Shown here: piece after piece, positions 54,590-63,081 of the stretch | Layout of the letters: each line of letters starts with the position of its first letter | Numbering within the stretch: position 1 is the first letter of the stretch | Source: Gracilibacillus salitolerans | Lineage (GTDB): Bacteria > Bacillota > Bacilli > Bacillales > Amphibacillaceae | NCBI RefSeq assembly: GCF_009650095.1 | Contig: NZ_CP045915.1 | Span: 1,984,001-2,048,000 of the forward strand | Direction: 5' to 3' | Length of the DNA: 64,000 nucleotides | Translations under genes and position numbers: made by a program | Notes under the pieces: generated by a model | The model's database searches: none | What the model was told of the DNA's origin: nothing | The model's input: only the letters and a program-made list of their open reading frames with translations

Positions 54590-55171
54590 GTGGAAATAAT
54601 ATCGGGTATCGTGTTAAATGGTGGTAAATCATCCAGGTTTAAAGAGGATAAAGCATTTGCTTCCTATAAGGGAAATTTATTTTACGAGAATGCATTGAAA
54701 GTAATGTTAGCTTGTGTTGATAACACTTATTTAGTGATGCGTGATAATCACTCTGTACCACAAGACTTCGAAAACATTAAAGTAAGAACTGACCTTGAAC
54801 GATTTAAAGGACAGGGACCGTTAGCCGGGATTTATTCTGCAATGACTGACAGTACAGCTAGTTGGTATCTCGTCTTACCAGTCGATACACCATTAATGGA
54901 GCCACCTATTTTAAAGAAATTAATCAGCTATATAGATGATAACGTAGATGCTATTGTTCCTCGAGTAAATGGTAGAATGCAGCCGTTAATTGCCTTGTAT
55001 AAACTAGGTACGATTCAAGTGATGGAACAACAATTATTAGCTAAAAAGAGGTCGATGCATCAATTGTTAGGCAGGTTAACTGTACGATATGTCGATTTTT
55101 CCGCTGAAGATGAGAAATATTTTATCAATGTTAACACGCAGGAAGAATATCAACGGTATTTAAGAGATTAA
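54590..55171 (+). CDS. mobA: Molybdenum cofactor guanylyltransferase MobA
   Basis: A 193-residue nucleotidyltransferase. The substrate loop is L-N-G-G-K-S-S-R-F-K-E-D-K, a variant of the usual L-A-G-G-x-S-x-R-M-G-x-D-K, and G-P-L-A-G-I-Y-S-A and P-V-D-T-P are present. It joins GMP to molybdopterin, so a bis-MGD enzyme such as nitrate reductase is likely in the genome. The start is GTG at 54590 with GAGAGG upstream. It is separated from mobB by the divergent fnr gene. Confidence 0.9.
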   Translation: MEIISGIVLNGGKSSRFKEDKAFASYKGNLFYENALKVMLACVDNTYLVMRDNHSVPQDFENIKVRTDLERFKGQGPLAGIYSAMTDSTASWYLVLPVDTPLMEPPILKKLISYIDDNVDAIVPRVNGRMQPLIALYKLGTIQVMEQQLLAKKRSMHQLLGRLTVRYVDFSAEDEKYFINVNTQEEYQRYLRD

Positions 55172-55185
55172 ATGGAGTGAGCAAA

Positions 55186-55602
55186 ATGTGGAATTTCAAA
55201 AGGTCACTATGGATAATAGGAGGTAGTCTCAGTCTTGTTATTGGATTGATTGGCATCATAGTCCCAATCTTGCCAACCACTCCATTAGTGCTATTAGCAG
55301 GTTTTTGTTATGGTAAATCATCTCCTCGCCTGCATAAGTGGCTTGTGACAAATAAATACTTTGGTCATTATTTAGCAGATTATAAGAGTGGAAAAGGTGT
55401 ACCGATCCGGATAAAAGTTTTTGCTGTTTCCATTGTATGGATAAGTGTATTATTTACGCTTGTGGTTATACCGTTATTTCTCGTAAGGATCTTTATGCTG
55501 GGGATTGCTGTAGTGGTGACATTATTTATTTTTACCTCTCCTCTTTTAAAAGAAAAAAATAAATGTACAGAAATAATGCAACCTGATTGTGAAAGAACGT
55601 GA
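55186..55602 (+). CDS. YbaN family membrane protein (DUF454)
   Basis: A 138-residue protein with three to four membrane segments and L-P-T-T-P-L-V-L-L-A-G-F-C, the DUF454 signature. The function is unknown. The ATG at 55186 has GGAG eight bases upstream. It starts 15 bases after mobA and shares a terminator with the convergent pgpA. Confidence 0.85.
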   Translation: MWNFKRSLWIIGGSLSLVIGLIGIIVPILPTTPLVLLAGFCYGKSSPRLHKWLVTNKYFGHYLADYKSGKGVPIRIKVFAVSIVWISVLFTLVVIPLFLVRIFMLGIAVVVTLFIFTSPLLKEKNKCTEIMQPDCERT

Positions 55603-55655
55603 AAAAAGGTATACCTCCTTTCGATTATACATCGAAAAAGAGGTATACCTTTTTA
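55603..55655. terminator. Bidirectional terminator between the DUF454 gene and pgpA
   Basis: A long stem with AAAAAGGTATACCTC / GAGGTATACCTTTTT at its base and TTTCGA/TCGAAA near the loop. T runs are present on both strands. Confidence 0.92.
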
Positions 55656-56165
55656 TTCATCGTCTATGGATTGTTCATTGGCTGCACTGTGTGCTAATCG
55701 TGATGATGCTGCGGCTGCGATTGCGCCTACGATATCATCTAAAAAGGTATGACAGCCTTGAGATTTATCGTTTAATTTCTCCAAGATACCTGGTTTTTGT
55801 TTGTCAATGTACCCGTAATTCGTGAACCCAATCGATCCATACACGTTGACTATCGACAATGCAATGACTTCATCAATACCGTACAAGCTCTCATCCGTGT
55901 CCAAGATTTCCTGAAGAGGGGACTCTAATTTATTTTCTTCCGCTAAAACATCAAGCTGAATACCGGTAATAACCGCATTTTGCACTTCACGCTTCCTTAG
56001 TACCCTGTCTACATTTTCATAGCAATGCTCTAAAGTTAATTCATCCTGATATTTATTTTGTAAAAAATAGACTAATTCCGCTATATCATCTAATTTCACA
56101 CCTCGTTCTGTTAACCATTGTCTAGCTTTTTGTTCTAGTTCAGTTTGTTTTCGTTCCTTTGCCAT
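55653..56165 (-). CDS. pgpA: Phosphatidylglycerophosphatase A (YutG)
   Basis: A 170-residue PgpA-family protein. The acidic motif F-L-D-D-I-V-G-A-I-A-A and E-L-V-Y-F-L-Q are typical of YutG-type PgpA. The family removes phosphate from phosphatidylglycerol phosphate, a step toward phosphatidylglycerol. Membrane segments are short, as in Bacillus members. I chose the ATG at 56165, with AGGATG upstream. Confidence 0.85.
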   Translation of the reverse strand: MAKERKQTELEQKARQWLTERGVKLDDIAELVYFLQNKYQDELTLEHCYENVDRVLRKREVQNAVITGIQLDVLAEENKLESPLQEILDTDESLYGIDEVIALSIVNVYGSIGFTNYGYIDKQKPGILEKLNDKSQGCHTFLDDIVGAIAAAASSRLAHSAANEQSIDDE

Positions 56166-56246
56166 TTGATCACATCCTATATTCATCATTTTCATTTCAT
56201 GGTATACATATAGTTTAATATATAAACATTAAAGGGGGAAAATATA

Positions 56247-57218
56247 TTGCATCCTATATTCTTACACTACCCAATTCAGGTGCCTACTAAACAAGTCTCT
56301 GACAAACCATACTTAACATTTGCGGATCAATCCTATTATTATTTTATTATTCCTACTTCAATAACAGAAAGGGTTGCCCTTGAATTATATACGATTGCTA
56401 CTCATTATCATCAACAAGGATGGACGAATGTTACATGTCCGATACCAAATGTACACAATCAATTTCTTACGTCAATTGGTAAAGAGAAATATTTGTTGTG
56501 TTATGCGATATACGCAGAAGATAAACGGGAAGAAGCCATTAAGCTATCCAGTTTTCATCAAACAGGTTTTGGCTATCCATATCAGCCAAGTGCGATGAAC
56601 AGCTATGGGAAATGGAAAGAGCTATGGATTTCTAAGATAGATCAGTATGAGGCACTATATAAGCAATTATATCAACAACGGCCTGCATCTCCCTTTATTC
56701 GAGGATTTGTTAACATGTTTCCCTATATTATTGGATTAGCAGAAAATGCAATTCAATACATGCATATTGTTGAACAAGAATCCCAATTTAACGAAAGTGA
56801 CCAGCCATCGATTACTTTTGGACGATATAAAAGTGATATGAATGATGTATTTATTTGGAGTGATCGATTTGTGTATGATCACCCAGTACGTGATATTGCA
56901 GAGAAATTGCGACAGTACATGCTAACACCGAATGGGTTGTCTTCTCAGGAATGTCAACAACTTTTACAAGGTTATATATCCAATATGTCTATATCAGCAT
57001 TTGGATGGAAACTATTATATGCACGATTGATTTTTCCTATTCATTTATTAGATTTCATGGATCAATTTCGCCAAACATCCAATCATTATTCTGATATAGA
57101 AGAATTGGTCGAAAATCAATCGGTATATGAAGAAAATTTACGAACATTTTTTTATCAGATAGGCATTGATGAAAGAGAAATAAATAGTATACAATTAGAT
57201 TGGCTATTAGATGTGTAG
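56247..57218 (+). CDS. yutH: Spore coat protein YutH (CotS-type kinase-like fold)
   Basis: A 323-residue protein of the YutH/CotS family, related to aminoglycoside phosphotransferases but lacking intact kinase motifs in the parts I can see. It has S-D-R-F-V-Y-D-H-P-V-R-D-I-A-E and G-W-K-L-L-Y-A-R-L-I-F-P. It is a spore coat component in B. subtilis. The start is TTG at 56247 after AAAGGGGGA. Position between pgpA (yutG) and hom follows B. subtilis. Confidence 0.85.
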   Translation: MHPIFLHYPIQVPTKQVSDKPYLTFADQSYYYFIIPTSITERVALELYTIATHYHQQGWTNVTCPIPNVHNQFLTSIGKEKYLLCYAIYAEDKREEAIKLSSFHQTGFGYPYQPSAMNSYGKWKELWISKIDQYEALYKQLYQQRPASPFIRGFVNMFPYIIGLAENAIQYMHIVEQESQFNESDQPSITFGRYKSDMNDVFIWSDRFVYDHPVRDIAEKLRQYMLTPNGLSSQECQQLLQGYISNMSISAFGWKLLYARLIFPIHLLDFMDQFRQTSNHYSDIEELVENQSVYEENLRTFFYQIGIDEREINSIQLDWLLDV

Positions 57219-57230
57219 AAGATAATCTAT

Positions 57231-57272
57231 CGATGCATCTCCATTTGGGAAGATGGGGTGCATTTTTTTTAA
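57231..57272 (+). terminator. Terminator after yutH
   Basis: ATGCATCTCCAT / ATGGGGTGCAT arms (one bulge) with a TTTTTTTT tail. Confidence 0.85.
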
Positions 57273-57290
57273 TTTTTAGACAATTGTGTC

Positions 57291-57319
57291 TTGATAAAGA
57301 TAGCATTCACATGTATAAT
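57291..57319 (+). promoter_or_regulatory. Promoter of the hom-thrC-thrB operon
   Basis: TTGATA at 57291-57296, a 17-bp spacer and a perfect TATAAT at 57314-57319. The leader to hom is only about 50 bases, with no room for a T-box or riboswitch. Confidence 0.85.
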
Positions 57320-57374
57320 GTCCACTATATATAAACAAATGTACACGTATCGCAAACAAAGGGAGGACGTCTAT

Positions 57375-58667
57375 ATGAATCAAGTTAACGTTGGTTTATG
57401 TGGCCTGGGTACAGTTGGAACAGGAGTTGTCAAACTGTTACAAAGCCACGCTGATGAAATAAAATATAAAGTCGGTAGTGAAATTCAAATAAAAAAAATT
57501 TTGGTCAATGATATCAAAAAGAAACGTGATGTTGTAATCCAACCAGAATGGTTAACGGATAACCCAGAAGAATTAGTAAGTAACCCGGAACTCGATATTA
57601 TTATTGAAGTGATGGGTGGAATAGAGGATACCAATCTTTTATTAGAAAAAGCAATCCGAAATAAAAAACATATTGTCACAGCTAATAAAGATTTAATGGC
57701 TGTTCATGGACAGAAATTATTACGATTAGCAAAAGAAAATAATTGTGATATTTTATATGATGCCAGTGTAGCCGGAGGTATACCGATTATCCGTTCCCTA
57801 ACGGAGGGACTGGCATCTGACCGCATTCAAAAAATTATGGGAATTGTTAATGGGACGACCAACTATATTCTAACTAAAATGACGGACGAGGAATTAGCAT
57901 TTGAACCAGTTTTAAAAGAGGCGCAAGAGTTAGGATTTGCCGAGGCAGATCCTACGTCTGATGTTGATGGATTAGACGCAGCGCGAAAAATGACATTGCT
58001 TGCGAATCTGGCATTTAAAATGGAAATTGGGTTGGATGATGTGGAAGTTACAGGAATTCGAACAATTTCCCAAGAAGACATTACTTTTGCGACAAGTTTA
58101 GGGTATACTATTAAATTGATAGGGATTGCATCGATCCATAATGGAAAAGTAGAAGTAAGCGTTGAGCCAACCCTTTTACCAAAAGATCATCCATTGGCAT
58201 TAGTAAAAAATGAATTTAATGCCGTATATGTCTATGGTGAGGCAGTAGGGGAAACGATGTTCTACGGACCAGGGGCAGGAAGCATGCCAACTGCAACAGC
58301 CGTTGTCTCAGATTTAATGGATGTAGTGAAAAATATCCGTCTTGGTATTACAGGAAATGAATACATTATCCCGCAATATGAGAAACAATTAAAAGAAAAT
58401 GATGAAAAGTATATGCAATATTTCATTCGTATGGAAGTAGATGATGAAGCTGGCACATTCCAAAACATAACTAATGTGTTTACGAATGAAAAAGTAAGCT
58501 TCCAAAAGATCTTGCAATTACCTTCTGATAACGAGAAGATGGCGGAAATTGTAATGGTTACACACAAAATCAGTAAACAGCAATTATTGAACAGTAGAGA
58601 AAATCTAAAAGGATTAGACGTTGTTAATGAAATAATCAGTTGTTATCGCGTCGATGGGGAGGATTAA
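57375..58667 (+). CDS. hom: Homoserine dehydrogenase
   Basis: A 430-residue enzyme. The nucleotide loop [11 protein letters not shown], the catalytic domain with [10 protein letters not shown] and a C-terminal ACT domain (about 350-430) for feedback by threonine are present. It reduces aspartate semialdehyde to homoserine. The ATG at 57375 has GGGAGG nine bases upstream; the longer frame lies in the promoter. It is followed after five bases by thrC. Confidence 0.96.
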   Translation: MNQVNVGLCGLGTVGTGVVKLLQSHADEIKYKVGSEIQIKKILVNDIKKKRDVVIQPEWLTDNPEELVSNPELDIIIEVMGGIEDTNLLLEKAIRNKKHIVTANKDLMAVHGQKLLRLAKENNCDILYDASVAGGIPIIRSLTEGLASDRIQKIMGIVNGTTNYILTKMTDEELAFEPVLKEAQELGFAEADPTSDVDGLDAARKMTLLANLAFKMEIGLDDVEVTGIRTISQEDITFATSLGYTIKLIGIASIHNGKVEVSVEPTLLPKDHPLALVKNEFNAVYVYGEAVGETMFYGPGAGSMPTATAVVSDLMDVVKNIRLGITGNEYIIPQYEKQLKENDEKYMQYFIRMEVDDEAGTFQNITNVFTNEKVSFQKILQLPSDNEKMAEIVMVTHKISKQQLLNSRENLKGLDVVNEIISCYRVDGED

Positions 58668-58672
58668 TTGTT

Positions 58673-59734
58673 ATGGCATGGCAGGGACTGTTGAAAGAGT
58701 ATCAAGAATTATTACCAATTACTAAAAAAACTCCAATGCTAACTTTATATGAAGGGAATACTCCATTATATAAATTAGAAAAATTATCCGAAAAATATGG
58801 GATAAATGCATATGCTAAATTTGATGGTTTAAATCCAACAGGTTCATTCAAAGACCGTGGTATGGTTATGGCTATGGCAAAAGCTGTAGAAGAGGGTGCG
58901 AAAGCAGTTATCTGTGCTTCAACAGGTAATACATCAGCTTCTGCGGCTGCCTTTGCTGCCAGAGCAGGGTTAAAATGTATTGTAGTTATTCCAGATGGGA
59001 AAATTGCACAAGGTAAACTGGCACAAGCAGTTATGTATGGCGCTGAAATTTACGCTATTGATGGTAATTTTGATGATGCATTGCGCTATGTACGTAAATT
59101 AGCAGAATCAGGTGAAGTTGCTTTAGTGAACTCTGTTAATCCTTACCGTATCGAAGGTCAAAAAACAGCAGCATTTGAAGTTTGTGATGAACTAGGTAAA
59201 GCACCTGATTACTTATTTATCCCTGTAGGTAACGCAGGAAACATCACGGCATACTGGAAAGGATTTAAAGAATATAATGAAAAGAAACAAACAGGTTTAC
59301 CGAAAATGATGGGATTTGAAGCAAGTGGTGCGGCAGCGATTGTACATGATCGTGTATTCGAAAATCCGGAAACAGTAGGTACAGCTATTCGTATCGGTAA
59401 TCCTGCAAGCTGGCAAGGTGCGGTAAACGCTCGTGATGAATCCAATGGTCAAATCGATGAAATTACAGACGAAGAAATGATCGAAGCATATCAATGGATT
59501 GCCCAAAATGAAGGAGTATTTGCTGAACCAGCATCTTGTGCATCTATAGCAGGTTTATTGAAAAAATTAAAAGAAGGAAAAGTAGAAGAAGGGTCGACAG
59601 TTGTTACAGTATTAACTGGTAATGGCTTAAAAGACCCAGATACAGCAATTAATTATAGTGATGTAAAACCAACCGTATTGCCAAATGAAGAAGAAGTAAT
59701 CATCAATAAAATTTTAGGTAGTGTCAGGGCATGA
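58673..59734 (+). CDS. thrC: Threonine synthase
   Basis: A 353-residue PLP enzyme; the cofactor Lys60 lies in [10 protein letters not shown] and the phosphate cup in P-V-G-N-A-G-N-I. It forms threonine from O-phosphohomoserine. The ATG at 58673 has GGGGAGG upstream. It overlaps thrB by four bases (ATGA). Confidence 0.96.
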   Translation: MAWQGLLKEYQELLPITKKTPMLTLYEGNTPLYKLEKLSEKYGINAYAKFDGLNPTGSFKDRGMVMAMAKAVEEGAKAVICASTGNTSASAAAFAARAGLKCIVVIPDGKIAQGKLAQAVMYGAEIYAIDGNFDDALRYVRKLAESGEVALVNSVNPYRIEGQKTAAFEVCDELGKAPDYLFIPVGNAGNITAYWKGFKEYNEKKQTGLPKMMGFEASGAAAIVHDRVFENPETVGTAIRIGNPASWQGAVNARDESNGQIDEITDEEMIEAYQWIAQNEGVFAEPASCASIAGLLKKLKEGKVEEGSTVVTVLTGNGLKDPDTAINYSDVKPTVLPNEEEVIINKILGSVRA

Positions 59735-60636
59735 GTTGGTCCATTAAAGTACCATCGAGTACTTCCAATTTAGGTGCGGGTTTTGACTCGATCGGTTTAG
59801 CGCTGAACTTATATTTAGACTTACAAGTAACAGAAGCAGATCAATGGGAGTTTGTAGCTGGTTCAGAATGTTTGGAAGGAATTCCAACTGGTAAAGACAA
59901 TTTAGTATATGAGATTGCAGAACAGGTTGCAGAAAAATTTGGGCTAGCTGGTCAATTGCCTGCTTGCCGTGTTGACATGAAGAGCGAGATCCCGCTTGCC
60001 AGAGGATTAGGGAGTAGTGCAACAGCTATTATTGCAGGTATTGAATTAGCTAATATGTTATTGGACTTGAAATTATCTGATGATGATAAACTTCAAATTG
60101 CGACAGATATTGAAGGGCATCCGGACAATGTAGCGCCATCTCTTTTAGGTGGATGTGTGATCGGTCATTACGATGGCAAAGTGTCATACACGCAAATTCC
60201 GGTGAAAGGTGTTACTTTTGTAGCCATGATTCCAAGTTTTGAATTAAAAACAAAGGATGCTCGTGCCGTATTACCGAATCAATTTACATTTAAAGAAAGT
60301 GTGCAGGCCAGTAGTGTAGCGAATGTAAGTGTGGCAGCTATTTGCAAAGGCGATTGGGAAACATTAGGTGAAATGATGGAAAAAGATCATTTCCACCAGC
60401 CATATCGAAAAGCACTTATTCCACATTATGATGAGCTTTATTACTATCTAAATGAAGATGCTTATGGTGTCTTTCTAAGTGGAGCGGGACCAACGATGAT
60501 TGCAGTTGTCGATGATAAAAAAGTATTTTCGTTGGTCAAACAATGGAAAGCAGACTACCCAGATTATCAATTGCTCCCACTACAAGTAGAAAATTATGGA
60601 TCAACCGTCGAAAAAATTCGTGAAGAAATTAAATAA
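59731..60636 (+). CDS. thrB: Homoserine kinase
   Basis: A 301-residue GHMP kinase. It has [11 protein letters not shown] at the start and the ATP motif [11 protein letters not shown], and [10 protein letters not shown] near the end. It makes O-phosphohomoserine for ThrC. Last gene of the hom-thrC-thrB operon; a terminator follows. Confidence 0.96.
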   Translation: MSWSIKVPSSTSNLGAGFDSIGLALNLYLDLQVTEADQWEFVAGSECLEGIPTGKDNLVYEIAEQVAEKFGLAGQLPACRVDMKSEIPLARGLGSSATAIIAGIELANMLLDLKLSDDDKLQIATDIEGHPDNVAPSLLGGCVIGHYDGKVSYTQIPVKGVTFVAMIPSFELKTKDARAVLPNQFTFKESVQASSVANVSVAAICKGDWETLGEMMEKDHFHQPYRKALIPHYDELYYYLNEDAYGVFLSGAGPTMIAVVDDKKVFSLVKQWKADYPDYQLLPLQVENYGSTVEKIREEIK

Positions 60637-60668
60637 CAGTGCAAATTACTTTTTCTATCAGGTAGTTA

Positions 60669-60708
60669 AAAAGATAAACCCTCAGTAAAATCGGGTTTAT
60701 CTTTTTTA
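60669..60708 (+). terminator. Terminator of the hom-thrC-thrB operon
   Basis: AAAGATAAACCC / GGGTTTATCTTTTTT with an 11-base loop. Confidence 0.92.
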
Positions 60709-60752
60709 AATTTAACAATTTCCGTCATCTGAATTGTATCTAGAAAAAAGCC

Positions 60753-60956
60753 GAGATAAACGACAAATCTTCAAAGAGCAAGCAAAGATTTGTTGAATAA
60801 ATCGGGATAAACGACAAATCTTCAAGGCGAGAGCAAAGATTTGTTGAATAAATTGAGATAAACGACAAATCTTCAAGGCGAGAGCAAAGATTTGTTGAAT
60901 AAATTGAGATAAACAACAAATCTTATAGGATTTAGCAAAGCTTTGTTCTATAAACC
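60753..60956 (+). repeat. 51-bp tandem repeat, four units
   Basis: Units start at 60753, 60804, 60855 and 60906, exactly 51 bp apart. Each begins GAGATAAACGACAAATCTT (second unit GGGATAAAC, fourth AACAACAAATCTT) and ends AAAGATTTGTTGAATAAAT. Each unit contains a stem ACAAATCTT / AAGATTTGT. The second and third units are nearly identical, and the fourth is diverged. It lies between the thr terminator and the nfu terminator, with no ORF. Confidence 0.88.
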
Positions 60957-61007
60957 AATTTTATGAACCATATACCTTCTTATAAAAGTATAAAAGAAAA
61001 GCACATT

Positions 61008-61050
61008 AAAAAAGGGAAACGTTTCTCATCGAAGAGTCGTTTCCCTTTTG
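61008..61050 (-). terminator. Terminator after nfu
   Basis: On the minus strand AAAAGGGAAACG / CGTTTCCCTTTT with a loop of about 16 bases and a TTTTTT tail. Confidence 0.88.
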
Positions 61051-61060
61051 CATTTTGTTA

Positions 61061-61291
61061 TTAAAATACTTGTTCAATTTCTGTGACGCCAGGTACTTCT
61101 GCCATTAATGCACGCTCGATACCTGCTTTGAGAGTAATTGTGGAGCTTGGGCAGTTACCACAAGCGCCCATCAAACGTAAGCGAACGATCCCATCTTCAA
61201 CGTCGACTAATTCCACATCGCCACCATCACGTAATAAAAATGGACGTAATTTATTTAATACTTCTTGTACTTGAGCTGATTGTTCTTCCAT
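61061..61291 (-). CDS. nfu: Nfu-type Fe-S scaffold protein (YutI)
   Basis: A 76-residue single NifU C-terminal domain. The cluster-binding pair is C44-G-N-C47 (G-A-C-G-N-C-P-S-S). It accepts clusters from the Suf system and hands them to target enzymes. I chose the ATG at 61291; AGGAG lies upstream, somewhat far (about 12 bases), and an in-frame GTG further up is not supported. Its own terminator follows. Confidence 0.93.
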   Translation of the reverse strand: MEEQSAQVQEVLNKLRPFLLRDGGDVELVDVEDGIVRLRLMGACGNCPSSTITLKAGIERALMAEVPGVTEIEQVF

Positions 61292-61481
61292 GAATGGAAA
61301 CTCTCCTTTCCTCACCACTACTCTATTATAAAGGTTGTTGAATTAAAAATCTATGTTATTTGTCATACGAATGATAAACATTTTCAATATTATTTTATCT
61401 TTTATTCATTTATTTGTAAATAAAAGTGTGTTAAAAATATATTAGGTAGATGAACCTTAAGATATACTGAGGTGTGATATA

Positions 61482-61730
61482 ATGATGATAAGAATAAGAG
61501 TTGGCTTTTGTGTAAAAAACTTGGCAAAAGGCACTGAGCAAGTTCGTCAAAAATTATTAAAAGATCCAGATATGGATGTAGCAGAATATGGGTGTACAAG
61601 TTATTGTGGCATTTGCCGAAGGTATCATGTAGCAATAGTGAATGGCAAACCGATAAAAGCAGATACACCAGATGAACTATTAGATAATATTAATGATTAT
61701 ATCGATAATGAATTAATCGATCAGTTATAA
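61482..61730 (+). CDS. yuzB: YuzB family protein (DUF1450)
   Basis: An 82-residue protein. The family signature Y-G-C-T-S-Y-C-G-I-C-R-R-Y-H-V-A has three Cys and the protein starts V-G-F-C-V-K-N, typical of DUF1450. It may bind metal or an Fe-S cluster, but nothing is proven. It precedes dapF by 18 bases and has AGGTG upstream. Confidence 0.88.
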   Translation: MMIRIRVGFCVKNLAKGTEQVRQKLLKDPDMDVAEYGCTSYCGICRRYHVAIVNGKPIKADTPDELLDNINDYIDNELIDQL

Positions 61731-61748
61731 TGAAGGGGAAATAAAGAG

Positions 61749-62603
61749 ATGAAAATACCTTTTACTAAAATGCATGGATTGGGAAATAGTTATATTTTTA
61801 TCAATGTATTTGATTTTCCAATAGAAGAAAAAATTCTGGCGGATTTGGCAAAAGCTGTTGCTGATAAAGATACTGGAATCGGCTCAGATGGTATGATTTT
61901 GATCCATCCTACCGAAAGTGCAGATGTTGGCATGCGTATTTTTAATAAAGATGGCTCAGAAGGAAAGAACTGTGGTAACGGCTTACGTTGTGTGGCAAAG
62001 TTTGCTTTTGAACATCAGTTAGTAGACTCAAAACAGTTTACAATCGAAACAAAAGCAGGAAATGTCAGTGCAGAAATACATGGAGATCAGATACAAGTAA
62101 ATGAAGTAACGGTGGATATGGGCGTGCCTATATTAAAACGTTCGGAGATCCCTATGCTTGGTGAGGATCTGGATCAGGTAGTAGCTGAACCGTTTGAAGT
62201 CCAAGGTGATAATCTTGAGGTTACCACTATATCGATGGGAAATCCTCATGCTGTTTTCTTCGTGGATGATATTAATAAAGCACCTCTAACGACATTAGGA
62301 CCAGTCATTGAAAAAGATCAACGTTTTCCGGAAAGTGTCAATGTAGAATTTATTGAACAAGTGAATGACCAAGAAATTCATTTTCGGGTATGGGAACGCG
62401 GATCAGGTGTAACACAGGCATGTGGTACAGGAGCATGTGCTTCTGTTGTGGCATCCGTTTTGAATGGTAAATTAGAAAAAGGAAAAGAAATTACTGTTCA
62501 TTTAGCGGGTGGAGATTTATATATTACATGGGCAGAGGATGGTCGTGTCTGGATGCGTGGAAAAGCAGAAACAACCATTGAAGGAACATTTTTTATGGAT
62601 TAA
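61749..62603 (+). CDS. dapF: Diaminopimelate epimerase
   Basis: A 284-residue two-lobed epimerase that converts LL- to meso-diaminopimelate for lysine and the cell wall. Catalytic Cys75 (G-K-N-C-G-N-G) and the second Cys in A-C-G-T-G-A-C are both present. AAGGGGAAATAAAG lies before the ATG. Confidence 0.95.
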   Translation: MKIPFTKMHGLGNSYIFINVFDFPIEEKILADLAKAVADKDTGIGSDGMILIHPTESADVGMRIFNKDGSEGKNCGNGLRCVAKFAFEHQLVDSKQFTIETKAGNVSAEIHGDQIQVNEVTVDMGVPILKRSEIPMLGEDLDQVVAEPFEVQGDNLEVTTISMGNPHAVFFVDDINKAPLTTLGPVIEKDQRFPESVNVEFIEQVNDQEIHFRVWERGSGVTQACGTGACASVVASVLNGKLEKGKEITVHLAGGDLYITWAEDGRVWMRGKAETTIEGTFFMD

Positions 62604-62698
62604 TTATCAAGCAGAAATATTGAATTACAATGGTTGAGTTTGTATACTTGGTCATACAATAAGTATTAAAAATACTTAGAAAAAGGAGTTTTTTTTCT

Positions 62699-63058
62699 AT
62701 GGTTATTAATATTACCGATAATGCAAAGCATCAAATAGAAGAAATGATGAAAGAAGAGGACGCAGAAACTGTACGTCTTCGTTTTGGTGTCAAAGGTGGC
62801 GGATGTAGTGGTCTTTCTTATTCACTTGGATTTGATTATGATGTGAATGAAGAATTAGATCATACTGAAGAGTCAAACGGTATTCCGTTAACGATCAAGA
62901 AGTTTGATATTGATGTGATCGAAGGAACAACCGTCGATTTCAAACAAAACATGATGGGTGGGGGATTCACGATTGATAATCCGAATGCCGTTGTATCATG
63001 TGGCTGTGGTTCTTCCTTTAAAGCGAAGGAAAGAGAAGGAACACCAGAAAATTGCTAA
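62699..63058 (+). CDS. erpA: A-type Fe-S carrier (HesB/IscA family, ErpA/SufA-like)
   Basis: A 119-residue A-type carrier. Three conserved Cys (Cys36 in G-G-G-C-S-G, Cys101 and Cys103 in C-G-C-G) bind or deliver the cluster. It belongs with the Suf and Nfu proteins of this window. AAAGGAG lies upstream of ATG. An IS3-type element starts 24 bases after its stop and has replaced any native terminator beyond AAAAAAGCATCGGGCTTA. Confidence 0.92.
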   Translation: MVINITDNAKHQIEEMMKEEDAETVRLRFGVKGGGCSGLSYSLGFDYDVNEELDHTEESNGIPLTIKKFDIDVIEGTTVDFKQNMMGGGFTIDNPNAVVSCGCGSSFKAKEREGTPENC

Positions 63059-63081
63059 ATTAAAAAAGCATCGGGCTTATT

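Noticed and set aside
57319..57374. T-box or threonine leader before hom
   Set aside because: The leader is only about 50 bases and contains no T-box sequence or terminator/antiterminator pair.
60753..60956. Possible CRISPR array
   Set aside because: Units are contiguous 51-bp repeats without unique spacers, and no cas genes are present.
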